From contig JAHHOT010000157.1 of NCBI GenBank assembly GCA_018677555.1, positions 1 to 62,069 on the forward strand: 62,069 nucleotides of DNA, in the 5' to 3' direction. Under the pieces are notes generated by a model. That model ran no database searches. It was not told the origin of the DNA and saw only the letters and a program-made list of their open reading frames with translations. This stretch comes from Gammaproteobacteria bacterium (GTDB taxonomy: Bacteria > Pseudomonadota > Gammaproteobacteria > Steroidobacterales > Woeseiaceae). Position numbers and translations under genes: made by a program. Positions 1 to 7,952 of this stretch are shown in pieces (the first letter of the stretch is position 1; the number at the start of each line of letters is the position of its first letter).

Positions 1-151
1 GATTACGGTCTTCCAGGAGAATCACCGTCAAGCCGTTGTCGAGCTTGTCGATCTGCGCATTGCCCAGCTCGAGCCCGGCTACGGGAGACGACACAACGGT
101 CAAAAAAATCAAAACAAAAGGGGTCGAACCGATTTTTCTAATGCCGTTCAT
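1..151 (-). CDS. M16-family zinc peptidase, N-terminal part (runs off the window)
   Basis: About 50 codons of a gene that continues beyond base 1. The ATG at 151 opens a signal peptide (MNGIRKIGSTPFVLIFLTVV, then SSPVAG), followed by KLDNGLTVILLEDRN. That phrase is the usual first strand of the M16 (insulinase/PqqL-like) peptidase domain, so an exported zinc peptidase is likely; the HxxEH site would lie outside the window. No convincing ribosome site precedes the ATG. A REP-like element (116-137) lies inside the signal-peptide codons and encodes part of the n-region, so the true start could be a downstream TTG. The family call rests on the short conserved phrase only. Confidence 0.6.
   Translation of the reverse strand, partial: MNGIRKIGSTPFVLIFLTVVSSPVAGLELGNAQIDKLDNGLTVILLEDRN
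116..137 (+). repeat. REP-like element, copy 1
   Basis: AAAAGGGGTCGAACCGATTT followed by further T. It is near-identical to the copies at 52449 and 54287, and a second copy follows 36 bases later in the same orientation. It lies within the first codons of the M16 peptidase on the opposite strand. The element is probably a REP-type sequence once mobilised by a RAYT transposase such as the remnant at 59378. Confidence 0.6.
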
Positions 152-172
152 AAAAGGGGTCGCACCGATTTG
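152..172 (+). repeat. REP-like element, copy 2
   Basis: AAAAGGGGTCGCACCGATTT followed by G, with one change in the core relative to copy 1 (GCACC for GAACC). It sits just upstream of the M16 start codon, where a promoter or ribosome site for that gene would be expected. The two copies form a direct repeat with 14 bases between them. Confidence 0.55.
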
Positions 173-306
173 TTGAATAAAATTTGGCGCGTCAATGGAT
201 CGAACGTCAGCGTGGAGAACGGGTTGGTGCAGCAAATTGTAGTTTCACTCTGCGGATTTAATTTTTTTGCCAAATATCCAGTTTCACCCTAACAATATTT
301 CGTTTA

Positions 307-501
307 TCAGCGTCTCGCCAGTTCTATTTCGATTGCCTCGTGAAACAGGCTGATCGCCTTGCGAGCCATGACAGTCTCCTTCGTCCACGCGGCAGCATCC
401 GCGGCCACACGGCCAGGCAACTCACGATTCTTGATAATCAACGCCTGGTCCTCGCCGGCCAGCACGACATAGGCTGCAGCAACCGGCCTATTTTGACCTT
501 T
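307..501 (-). pseudogene. Truncated coding remnant of unknown function
   Basis: A minus-strand frame is open from 501 to a stop at 307-309 and translates to a plausible protein tail that includes VLAGEDQALIIKNRELPGRV and ends HEAIEIELARR. No ATG or ribosome site fits the full stretch, and an in-frame stop lies just upstream at 502-504. I read it as the 3' end of a decayed gene. I do not recognise the family. The rest of 152-649 holds one REP-like copy and no other gene that I can support. Confidence 0.3.
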
Positions 502-649
502 TCACCAACTTTTTGCCGCCCTGCCAGTATTTGGGGACAGGAAAGAAGAACAAGAACCCGACGGTGAAGCGTACGAACGCTGACCGCAAGGCGCCTGACG
601 CCTTGTTGGTTTTGCAGGTACGGACAAGGCAGGACAACGGGAGACCGCT

Positions 650-1651
650 ATGCAAGTGGCCAGATTACCGGAAAACGAAGCCGCCAGAATTGCGACGCTC
701 AGCAGCCTGGACATTCTCGACACGCCTCGGGAAAGCCGGTTTGACCGGTATACCCGCATCTCGACGCAGATATTCGACGTGCCGATCGCACTGATCAGCC
801 TGGTGGATCGCAATCGCCAGTGGTTCAAGTCTGTCGAGGGTTTCGACGGCGAAGAGACGCCACGAGAAATCTCCTTCTGTGGACATGCGATCCTTGGAGA
901 CGACGTATTCGAAGTGCGGAATGCGCGCCGCGACCCGCGATTTCGCGACAACCCCCTGGTGCTCGAAGCGCCCCACATCTGTTATTACGCCGGGTCACCA
1001 TTGCATGCACCCAATGGCCACAAACTCGGGACGTTGTGCCTCATTGACAGGATTCCGCGGCAGTTAAGCGACCACGAGAAGACGATGCTGACGCACCTCT
1101 CAGGGATGGTTGTGGGAGAGATATTGAGAGACTTTTCAGAGAATGCGAACCGGCCCGATTACTCTATTCAAACCATCACTGTAGCGGAATTCTTCGATGG
1201 TATACCGAGGGAAAACGGGCATTCGGTTCTGCTATTCGACATCGACGATGTGCTCTCGGCGCACAGTGACGGCGAGACACAGGTGTCCCCGGGCACGATA
1301 TTCATGGAGCTCCTGCACGACTACTTCCCGACGGCAACATCAATTGCACATGTCGGCGACTATCACTTCTGCGTTCTGCTAAAGCCGAACAGCAGTTTTG
1401 ACGAAGTACGGGCAATCAGCCATCTGTGTTCCGACGCGCGCAAGTTGCTTTGCTTTGCGGACGGCCACGAGTCCCTGACCCCGTTCGTCGGGCGTATTTC
1501 ATGCAGCTCCGGGAAATATGCTTCTGTCGCTGACATGGTCTTCGACGCAGAACAGATGATCCTAAGACATGAGATACCGTCGCCAGCTACAAGAACCGGC
1601 GTGAAGCAATTCCTGAAGAATCTTGTTGCCCGGCCGGGGACGGCATTTTGA
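650..1651 (+). CDS. GAF-domain sensor with degenerate GGDEF-like C-terminus
   Basis: A 333-residue soluble protein. Residues about 20-160 are a GAF domain of the type found in bacterial signalling proteins (DTPRESRFDRYTRIS, SLVDRNRQWFKS, ISFCGHAIL, GSPLHAPNGHKLGTLCLID). Residues about 185-310 follow the layout of a GGDEF domain (LLFDIDDVL, then HVGDYHFCVLL where an active enzyme has GGDEF), but the catalytic signature has become GDYHF (236-240), so cyclic-di-GMP synthesis is unlikely. The start is supported by GGGAGA seven bases upstream. It stands alone, convergent with the small membrane protein at 1678. The likely role is ligand sensing with an output through partner proteins. Confidence 0.75.
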   Translation: MQVARLPENEAARIATLSSLDILDTPRESRFDRYTRISTQIFDVPIALISLVDRNRQWFKSVEGFDGEETPREISFCGHAILGDDVFEVRNARRDPRFRDNPLVLEAPHICYYAGSPLHAPNGHKLGTLCLIDRIPRQLSDHEKTMLTHLSGMVVGEILRDFSENANRPDYSIQTITVAEFFDGIPRENGHSVLLFDIDDVLSAHSDGETQVSPGTIFMELLHDYFPTATSIAHVGDYHFCVLLKPNSSFDEVRAISHLCSDARKLLCFADGHESLTPFVGRISCSSGKYASVADMVFDAEQMILRHEIPSPATRTGVKQFLKNLVARPGTAF

Positions 1652-1677
1652 AGCGGCCGTCACGTCATAGGTCGTCA

Positions 1678-1974
1678 CTACTGCCCTTCCCTGTCGGCCG
1701 ATTTATCGCTGTCAATTTCCTCGGCCTTTGTCAGCGAATCCAGCCACGCTGCGTCGCTGTCACCGCCCGGAGAGGTTTTATTTGTATTTTGACCGGACTT
1801 GTTGTTCAGGAAAAAACCGACTGCGAGGAGAACTGCGCCGATGACGACTCCTGTTGCCTGCTGAGCACTTAACGCCGGGACATTGGCGAGACCGATATTG
1901 CCGGCAAAAACAGAAGCCAACAGGATAACGGCGCCAACGACAAGCACGATCATCGCAGAGCTTTGGTTTTTCAT
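1678..1974 (-). CDS. Small two-helix inner-membrane protein
   Basis: 98 residues starting MKNQSSAMIVLVVGAVILLA. Two hydrophobic segments (about 8-28 and 41-56) are joined by a short loop, and a charged, Asp/Glu/Lys-rich cytosolic tail follows. The ATG at 1974 is chosen over an upstream start at 2025 because GGGAGA lies just before it. It is divergent from the OmpA-like gene at 2139. I do not recognise a family; it looks like a small membrane-stress or accessory protein, but nothing in the sequence fixes the role. Confidence 0.6.
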   Translation of the reverse strand: MKNQSSAMIVLVVGAVILLASVFAGNIGLANVPALSAQQATGVVIGAVLLAVGFFLNNKSGQNTNKTSPGGDSDAAWLDSLTKAEEIDSDKSADREGQ

Positions 1975-2138
1975 TGTTGTCTCCCGACTATCAGATTGCT
2001 TATGCAAATTATAAACGAAATCCACGCGATACAGTCCTGTACAACGATCATGTACACTTTTCCCCAGTTAATCTGTGGTTTGTGACCGGGTGCCGGTTGA
2101 TACAGCAAGCTACCGAGGAAAATGAGAGGTGCCATGCC

Positions 2139-3086
2139 ATGTTCAGAGTATTGTCGATAGCGGCTGCGCTTGTACTGACCCTTGCGGTTTCCCGGCAGAC
2201 GATTGCCCAGGAATCTGAACCAACCGACTGCGCACAGGCAGAGCGCTATCACAGCCTGGCGCAGGAACAGGTCGATGCGAACGACGACGGCCAGGCCGTG
2301 CTCTTGCTGGAGCAGGCAACAGCCGCCTGCCCGAAATACGAGTACTTCCAGGAATTGGGCGAGCTGAGAACGAGAACGGTCAATCAGTTTGATCGGCAAC
2401 TGGCAGTGGATGCTTTTGTACGGTCTCACGCGTTGGCCTCGACAGACAGGCAGCGAGCCCGCGCTTTGTGGAAGTATGCGGCGTTGCTGAACCAGGAGGG
2501 TGATCCGCAGAATGCCGACCCACTTATTCGTGAAGCCCGGCGACTCGATGCAGGCAATGAACAGATCGCCGATCTGGCAGCCGAGATCCAGGAAAAGATC
2601 GAAAACCCCACTCGCGAATTTATTGTTAGAGGCCTGGCATCTTCTCTCTACCAGCCGCTGCAAACCCAGGCGGCGAGCGGTGAAGTGGCGAGCGCCGATT
2701 CAGGTCCAGCAACTGCGGTCGCAAGCAGTGCCGACGGAGCTGGCGCCTCGATCCGTATTCCCATCAATTTCGAGTTCAACAGCACCGCACCCGACTCGGC
2801 AACATCTCGCAATATTGAAATGCTCGCAAGCTCGTTATCTGAACCCGATTTCCAGGATCGTGATTTCATTTTCGTGGGACATGCCGACGTGCGTGGCGAC
2901 GCACAGTACAACAAGTTGCTGTCGCGACGTCGTGCCTATGCCGTCTATGAAATCGTTGTGGGGATCGAGCCGGGGCTGGAGGGTCGGATATCAGTGAAAG
3001 GAATGGGCGAGAGTGAGCCTATCGAGCCAGGCAATACCGAGGAAGCCCACCGGGCGAATCGAAGATTGCAGGTTATCGTCAAGTGA
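2139..3086 (+). CDS. OmpA-family periplasmic/outer-membrane protein
   Basis: A 315-residue exported protein. A signal peptide (MFRVLSIAAALVLTLAVS, cleaved after TIAQ) is followed by a helical TPR-like region with Ala-rich helices (about 25-165). The last 110 residues are an OmpA-like peptidoglycan-binding domain: IPINFEFNSTAPDSAT, GHADVRGDAQYNKLLSRRRA and a final HRANRRLQVIVK. The start at 2139 is preferred over 1974 because it begins the signal peptide and has GAGAGGT upstream. It probably anchors an envelope complex to peptidoglycan. It is convergent with the kinase at 3107. Confidence 0.85.
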   Translation: MFRVLSIAAALVLTLAVSRQTIAQESEPTDCAQAERYHSLAQEQVDANDDGQAVLLLEQATAACPKYEYFQELGELRTRTVNQFDRQLAVDAFVRSHALASTDRQRARALWKYAALLNQEGDPQNADPLIREARRLDAGNEQIADLAAEIQEKIENPTREFIVRGLASSLYQPLQTQAASGEVASADSGPATAVASSADGAGASIRIPINFEFNSTAPDSATSRNIEMLASSLSEPDFQDRDFIFVGHADVRGDAQYNKLLSRRRAYAVYEIVVGIEPGLEGRISVKGMGESEPIEPGNTEEAHRANRRLQVIVK

Positions 3087-3106
3087 CGCGACAACGGCTG
3101 GTTCTC

Positions 3107-4816
3107 TCACCGATCAAATGAGCATTCCGTTTCCAGGTAACGCGCAGCGACATCCGTGAATCCCTGATCGTGTGCGAGCTGCATTGCCTCGCAATACTGC
3201 AGAAAGACGGGATCGTCCAGGACGACGATATCGGCAGCCAGCGCATCGCGAAGCCGTGCGGCGTACCAGAACGTTGCCAATGCATATCCGGAATTCATCG
3301 CCGTCTGCAGCGCGGGCAGCAGCCCGGCTGAATCCCGCTCCAGGTAGCCACTTTCAGCCGCAAGGTACAACGTAACGGCTGAAGAAGGGTCATCGTAAGA
3401 TCTCAGTACATCCAGTCGGCCTTCGAGCTTCGCGAGCTCCTCCTGCGCGCCACTGTCTGCCAGTCGCTTGATGTCGAGGGCCTGCCTCAATGATTTCTCG
3501 GCGACCCTCTGCAGGTCGCCCGGCGACACCTGCGGGGACTCGATGGCACTGATAAACCGTCCCAGTTCCTCGTCGGTAGGCAGCTGCAGCCTTTCCAGTT
3601 TTATTGCGGTCTCGACCGGTCCGCTACCGACCTCTATTTCAACGATCTTGCCGTAGTGATTCGGCTCCACTGCCACTACGTTGTGGCGGCCGGCAGCCAG
3701 ATTGGCGAACCCGTCGATCTTCTCATCATCCACATAGAGCGTCATCCACGGCGGATCGGTGTCGAAGTAGTGGTTAGCCGTGGCCGGCGCCGCTTCCTGC
3801 GATGGTGTCAACAGGGCGCGCAGCGGATTGTCGGGTGGGAACGGTGGCTTGCCCAGGGCAGCCAAAGTGAGAATCGCGACCGGCACAAAAACGGCTAATC
3901 CGACAACGATCATCTTGCTGCGCGAACCCGATTCTTCAACAACTTCCTCGTCCACAAGAATCGATTGACGAATAACATCGAGACGATCCCGGCACTCCTC
4001 CGCCGAGGGCCGCCTGTCAGGATCCGGACTGAGACAATCGCACACGAGATCTGCCAGTTCGGGCGAAAATTTCCCAATGTCAGTGCGAACTTGTGCCTCA
4101 ATCTCGACATCCGTCATACGCCGTGGAGGCAGGTCGCCGGTCAACATTTCATAGAGAACCCGCCCGAAGCTGTATATATCGATCCGATTCGTGATGGGTT
4201 CGGCACGAGACTGCTCCGGCGACATATACGGCAACGAGCCAATGACCACGCCGACCGCAGTCAGGGGGTTCGGTTCTGGCAACGCAGATTTGGCAACGCC
4301 AAAATCGCTCAGTACGGGCGTGTTGTCTTCGGTAAAGAGAATATTTGCTGGCTTGAAGTCACGATGAATGACGTCTCTCGAATGCGAGTAGCACAGTGCG
4401 TCGGCCATCTGTCTCGCAACGTCGATCGCCTCTGCTACATCAAGTGCGCCGGATCGCAGCCGATCTTTCAGGTTATCGCCGCCGACTAGTTCCATCACGA
4501 TGTAGGGGGCGTCGTCTTTTTCTCCGCCGGCGTAAACACGGACGATGTTCGGATGACGGAATTTCGCAACGATCTGGGCCTCGTTGCGAAAGCGAGTTCG
4601 AAAGTCGGGGTCGGCGCCAAGCTGCGAACTGATCATCTTGATTGCGACCAGGCGATCCAGCCCGAGATCTTTCGCAAGATAAACCTTGGCCATCCCGCCC
4701 TCGCCCTGGATCCCCTGGACATCAAATCCTTCTATGTCCGGTAACAGATCGCCGGGGGCCAGCTTAAGCGTTGGAGGTTCAATGACGCTTTTTTTTGATT
4801 TCTCGTCGTCAGTCAC
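3107..4816 (-). CDS. Membrane-bound Hanks-type Ser/Thr protein kinase
   Basis: About 569 residues from a GTG at 4816 (AGG a few bases upstream); an upstream start at 5014 is open but unlikely. The kinase domain (about 25-280) has all key motifs: GEGGMAKVYLAKD, VAIK, VIHRDFKPANI, LSDFGVAK, MSPEQ and a late RRPSAEEC. HRDF in place of HRDL is a minor variant. One membrane helix (MIVVGLAVFVPVAILTLAAL, about 302-321) leads to a C-terminal region outside the cytosol, with a short beta-rich PEGA-like part (DPPWMTLYVDDEKIDGFANL) and Sel1/TPR-like helices. The kinase is divergent from the lipoprotein pair at 5027, a frequent setting for an envelope sensor kinase. Its substrate is unknown. Confidence 0.88.
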   Translation of the reverse strand: MTDDEKSKKSVIEPPTLKLAPGDLLPDIEGFDVQGIQGEGGMAKVYLAKDLGLDRLVAIKMISSQLGADPDFRTRFRNEAQIVAKFRHPNIVRVYAGGEKDDAPYIVMELVGGDNLKDRLRSGALDVAEAIDVARQMADALCYSHSRDVIHRDFKPANILFTEDNTPVLSDFGVAKSALPEPNPLTAVGVVIGSLPYMSPEQSRAEPITNRIDIYSFGRVLYEMLTGDLPPRRMTDVEIEAQVRTDIGKFSPELADLVCDCLSPDPDRRPSAEECRDRLDVIRQSILVDEEVVEESGSRSKMIVVGLAVFVPVAILTLAALGKPPFPPDNPLRALLTPSQEAAPATANHYFDTDPPWMTLYVDDEKIDGFANLAAGRHNVVAVEPNHYGKIVEIEVGSGPVETAIKLERLQLPTDEELGRFISAIESPQVSPGDLQRVAEKSLRQALDIKRLADSGAQEELAKLEGRLDVLRSYDDPSSAVTLYLAAESGYLERDSAGLLPALQTAMNSGYALATFWYAARLRDALAADIVVLDDPVFLQYCEAMQLAHDQGFTDVAARYLETECSFDR

Positions 4817-5026
4817 GTCGGGCCTGTCGATTAGCGTTGTGGCAGTCGAAAAGGCGTCCGTGCAGTATAAGATTTTCTCTCGCCAAATACTAAAGATCGC
4901 GCGGTCAACGGTAAAACATTCTTGACGTATCTGTGCCCGGGAACGCGGTAGAATCTCGTTCTTTCTTACAGCATATGCCCGCGAAAGCTGATCACCTTGC
5001 CAGGATCGAGTCACAAAACACGCCGT

Positions 5027-5698
5027 ATGTATACCTTGCTTGGGCTAATTGCCTGGCTGTGCCTGGCCGGCTGCGCGAGCGAGAAATCATTGCTGGTCGA
5101 GGGCATAAAGTATTTCGACGGCGAAATGCCGGCCGACTTCAGCGGCTTCTGGGTGCGCGATTACGCGCGCAGCGACAACATAAACAAAGTGTTCCAGAAC
5201 GCTACGTACGAGCTGGCCAGAAAAAGGGGCGCCAATGGGCCAGCCGGTCCAATGGCCTCCGAGAGAGACATGTCGCGGCTCATACCCCTGGCCCGCCTGG
5301 TCGAGCTCATCACGAGGACGGACGAACTGACCATCTCGCAGACAGAGTACGAAATTCTCATCGAGCGACGTGATGACTTTGCACTCATGTGCGCGTTTTT
5401 CGATGGCATCGCGAAACCTACAGACAACGCGTTCGGCAAGGAGTCCTGCGGCTGGGATGGTAATCGGCTTGTCTCGGTCACTGACTTTCCGGACGGCTTG
5501 CGCGTGGTTCACAGATTTCAGACGTCCGAGGATCGAAAGCAACTGAGAGTCATCACGACAGCGTCATCCGATACGTCGCCGGTGCCGTTTACCTTGCGAC
5601 ATTTCTACTGGCGCGTGCAAAAGGTTCCGGGCAAATTCGAATGCATCGAAACCCTCAGCATGAAACGCGTGTGCAGCACCGGTGAGCTCGAGCTGTGA
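5027..5698 (+). CDS. Lipoprotein of unknown function
   Basis: 223 residues with a lipoprotein signal (MYTLLGLIAWLCLAGCASEK, lipobox LAGC). The mature part has no family I recognise; it contains DFSGFWVRDYARSDNIN, which resembles small periplasmic proteins that test or bind a lipid or polymer, but this is weak. The ATG at 5027 gives the cleanest signal peptide; a TTG at 4997 is possible. The stop overlaps the start of the next gene (TGATG), so the two are translationally coupled and probably work together, perhaps with the divergent kinase. Confidence 0.7.
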   Translation: MYTLLGLIAWLCLAGCASEKSLLVEGIKYFDGEMPADFSGFWVRDYARSDNINKVFQNATYELARKRGANGPAGPMASERDMSRLIPLARLVELITRTDELTISQTEYEILIERRDDFALMCAFFDGIAKPTDNAFGKESCGWDGNRLVSVTDFPDGLRVVHRFQTSEDRKQLRVITTASSDTSPVPFTLRHFYWRVQKVPGKFECIETLSMKRVCSTGELEL

Positions 5699-6807
5699 TG
5701 GTGTCTGTCAAAAGTCGCGTGGCGCTGCTGACCCTCGCGGTTCTGGTCGTTGCGGCGACGGCCTTTGAGGCGGCGGCCCGCGCTGCCACGCCGGTCCCGG
5801 CGAGCAGCGACGGTAGCGTGTTGAACGTGACGATTCCCGTGTTCGACCCCGGAATTCCTGCCGACCCTTCCGTCTTCCGTGACCTGCAGGTGTTTCCCCG
5901 CATTCGCCAGATCGAAGCAATGTTGATGCCGTTTCTGTTGCGCGAGACGCTGGTCAAATCGGGCCGGTGGGGAGCGGTCCGGGTGACAACCAAACCGGAC
6001 GATGCGGAAGAATTGCAGATATTCGGGACGATAGTCCGATCCGACGGCGACTGGCTTGAACTCAGAGTGCGGGCCGTCGATGCGACCGGGAGCACCTGGC
6101 TCGACAAGATCTTTTCCAGCGAAGCGAGCGACGAAACCGCTGCGAGTCATCGCGACCGGGGTACGCCCGAGTTTCAGGCGATCTATGATGACGTCGCCAA
6201 CGAGCTCACAGCGCTCCGCGCTCGCCTGGACGAGGCCACGGTGGCGAACATCAAGGGCACGTCGCTCATGCGTTACGCAGCCGTACTTGCGCCCAGTGCA
6301 TTCAGCGATTACCTCGAACAAAACGACGACGGGACATTTCGTTTGCTGCGCTTGCCGGCACGCAACGACCCCATGCTAATTCGCATCGAAACGGTTCGTA
6401 ATACCGAGTTCCTCATTACGGACACGGTCGATGCCAGGTTCAGGGCTTTTAATAAGGACCTCGCGCGCACCTATCGGGTATGGCGGCAGTACCGGCGCAA
6501 AGTCGCAGACTACGAGGCCTGGAACACGAACTTTGCAGCCGCCGGGCCCGGCGATGCAGAGCGCGGCAGCTGGGAGTCGATCAAGCATCAATACGACGCG
6601 TACAAATACGACCGATTGACGGCCCAGGAACGGGATCGCCTTGCAGTTGCCTTCAATAATGAAGTCGCGACGACGGTCGACGCGATGGAAGCCAGGGTCG
6701 CAGAACTCAACGGCTGGGTGGAACAGGGCTACCCTGAATGGAGCAGGCTGTTAGAGGGCCTGTATGAAATTGAGACTCCCTTGCCGGACACGGGCGCCGA
6801 GCGATAG
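5698..6807 (+). CDS. Exported protein of unknown function
   Basis: About 369 residues (start ATG 5698, or GTG 5695). A signal peptide (VSVKSRVALLTLAVLVVAAT, then AFEAAARA) precedes a mixed alpha/beta region (about 40-190) with VLNVTIPVFDPGIP and ELRVRAVDATGSTWLDKIF, and a highly helical, Tyr/Arg-rich C-terminal half (about 240-350) that probably forms long helices. I do not recognise the family. Overlap with the upstream lipoprotein gene shows one transcript; together they look like a periplasmic pair attached to the outer membrane by the lipoprotein partner. Confidence 0.7.
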   Translation: MVSVKSRVALLTLAVLVVAATAFEAAARAATPVPASSDGSVLNVTIPVFDPGIPADPSVFRDLQVFPRIRQIEAMLMPFLLRETLVKSGRWGAVRVTTKPDDAEELQIFGTIVRSDGDWLELRVRAVDATGSTWLDKIFSSEASDETAASHRDRGTPEFQAIYDDVANELTALRARLDEATVANIKGTSLMRYAAVLAPSAFSDYLEQNDDGTFRLLRLPARNDPMLIRIETVRNTEFLITDTVDARFRAFNKDLARTYRVWRQYRRKVADYEAWNTNFAAAGPGDAERGSWESIKHQYDAYKYDRLTAQERDRLAVAFNNEVATTVDAMEARVAELNGWVEQGYPEWSRLLEGLYEIETPLPDTGAER

Positions 6808-6850
6808 TCCGGCGGCCCAGGCGAGAATCCGACCGATCGTAGCGGCAGGA

Positions 6851-6879
6851 CTTGAAATCCTCCCATCCAGCCAACATAT
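6851..6879 (+). promoter_or_regulatory. Candidate sigma-32 (heat-shock) promoter for htpX
   Basis: CTTGAAA at 6851-6857 matches the sigma-32 -35 consensus exactly. After 14 bases, CAACATAT at 6872-6879 matches the CCCCATnT -10 consensus at most positions. It lies 33 bases before the htpX ATG. A 7-bp inverted repeat (CCAACAT 6871-6877 and ATGTTGG 6895-6901) would put a small hairpin in front of the ribosome site. HtpX is a known heat-shock protease in enterobacteria, which fits. Confidence 0.45.
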
Positions 6880-6911
6880 TAGTCCGTTACTTTAATGTTG
6901 GAGCCAGGTGA

Positions 6912-7793
6912 ATGCTGAAGCGCGTCGCCCTGTTTATAGCCACGAACCTCGCGGTGGTGCTCGTGTTGAGCATCGTCCTGCGGCTTCTGGGCGTCGACCG
7001 GATCCTCGACGAGTCCGGGGCCGGCATCAATTACGAAGCATTGCTCATTCTTTCGGTCGTGATCGGCTTTGGCGGCTCGTTCATTTCGCTTGCGATGTCC
7101 AAATGGATGGCCAAACGCTCGACCGGCGCTCACGTCATAACGAGGCCAAGCAACAGCGCGGAATCCTGGCTCGTTGCCACAGTGGAACGCCTTGCGCGCG
7201 ATGCAGGTATCAAAACCCCCGAGGTGGCGGTCTACGACGCGCCCGACATGAACGCGTTCGCGACCGGCGCCAGGCGCAACAACGCCCTCGTTGCGGTCAG
7301 CACGGGCCTGTTGCGGGGCATGCAGAAAGACGAAGTCGAAGCCGTTCTTGCACACGAAGTTTCGCACGTCGCTAATGGCGACATGATCACGCTCGCGCTG
7401 GTACAGGGCGTTGTCAACACGTTCGTCATATTCCTGTCCCGTATCGTCGGCCACATCATCGATCGCGTCGTTCTGAAGAACGAGCGAGGCTACGGTATCG
7501 GTTACTTCGTCTCCGTGATCGTTGCGCAGCTCGTGCTTGGTGTTCTTGCGAGCATTATCGTGATGTGGGTATCGCGACATCGGGAATTCCGTGCCGATGC
7601 GGGCGCTGCCAGATTGAACGGTAAACGTCCGATGATCAACGCCCTCGCGCGTCTTGACCGCGGTGCGCCCGCTCAACTTCCTGAGTCCCTCGAAGCATTC
7701 GGCATATCCGGCCGCCATGCCGGCGGGATCAAGCGGCTGTTCATGAGCCACCCACCGATCCCGGAACGAATAGCAGCACTCGAAGCGCTTTAA
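6912..7793 (+). CDS. htpX: Membrane zinc metalloprotease HtpX
   Basis: 293 residues, the usual HtpX length. Two N-terminal membrane helices (about 5-27 and 42-62), a cytosolic catalytic domain with the zinc site [10 protein letters not shown] (148-157) and the third ligand in [10 protein letters not shown] (about 224-233), and two further hydrophobic segments (about 160-180 and 195-220). HtpX (family M48B) degrades damaged or misfolded inner-membrane proteins together with FtsH. AGGTGA runs up to the ATG. It appears monocistronic behind a candidate heat-shock promoter. Confidence 0.95.
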   Translation: MLKRVALFIATNLAVVLVLSIVLRLLGVDRILDESGAGINYEALLILSVVIGFGGSFISLAMSKWMAKRSTGAHVITRPSNSAESWLVATVERLARDAGIKTPEVAVYDAPDMNAFATGARRNNALVAVSTGLLRGMQKDEVEAVLAHEVSHVANGDMITLALVQGVVNTFVIFLSRIVGHIIDRVVLKNERGYGIGYFVSVIVAQLVLGVLASIIVMWVSRHREFRADAGAARLNGKRPMINALARLDRGAPAQLPESLEAFGISGRHAGGIKRLFMSHPPIPERIAALEAL

Positions 7794-7952
7794 CTGATAT
7801 GGGAACCGCGCTCTGCTACGACTCCAACTTCAGGTAGATACTGCGTCAAGGGGTCGGCGCTGCTCCAGGTCATTGTTTACGGAGAGTGATCGCCGGTAAG
7901 CGACCGGGCTGGCAACCACAAGCAGACCGAATCGCGAAGGACTCTTGCATCG

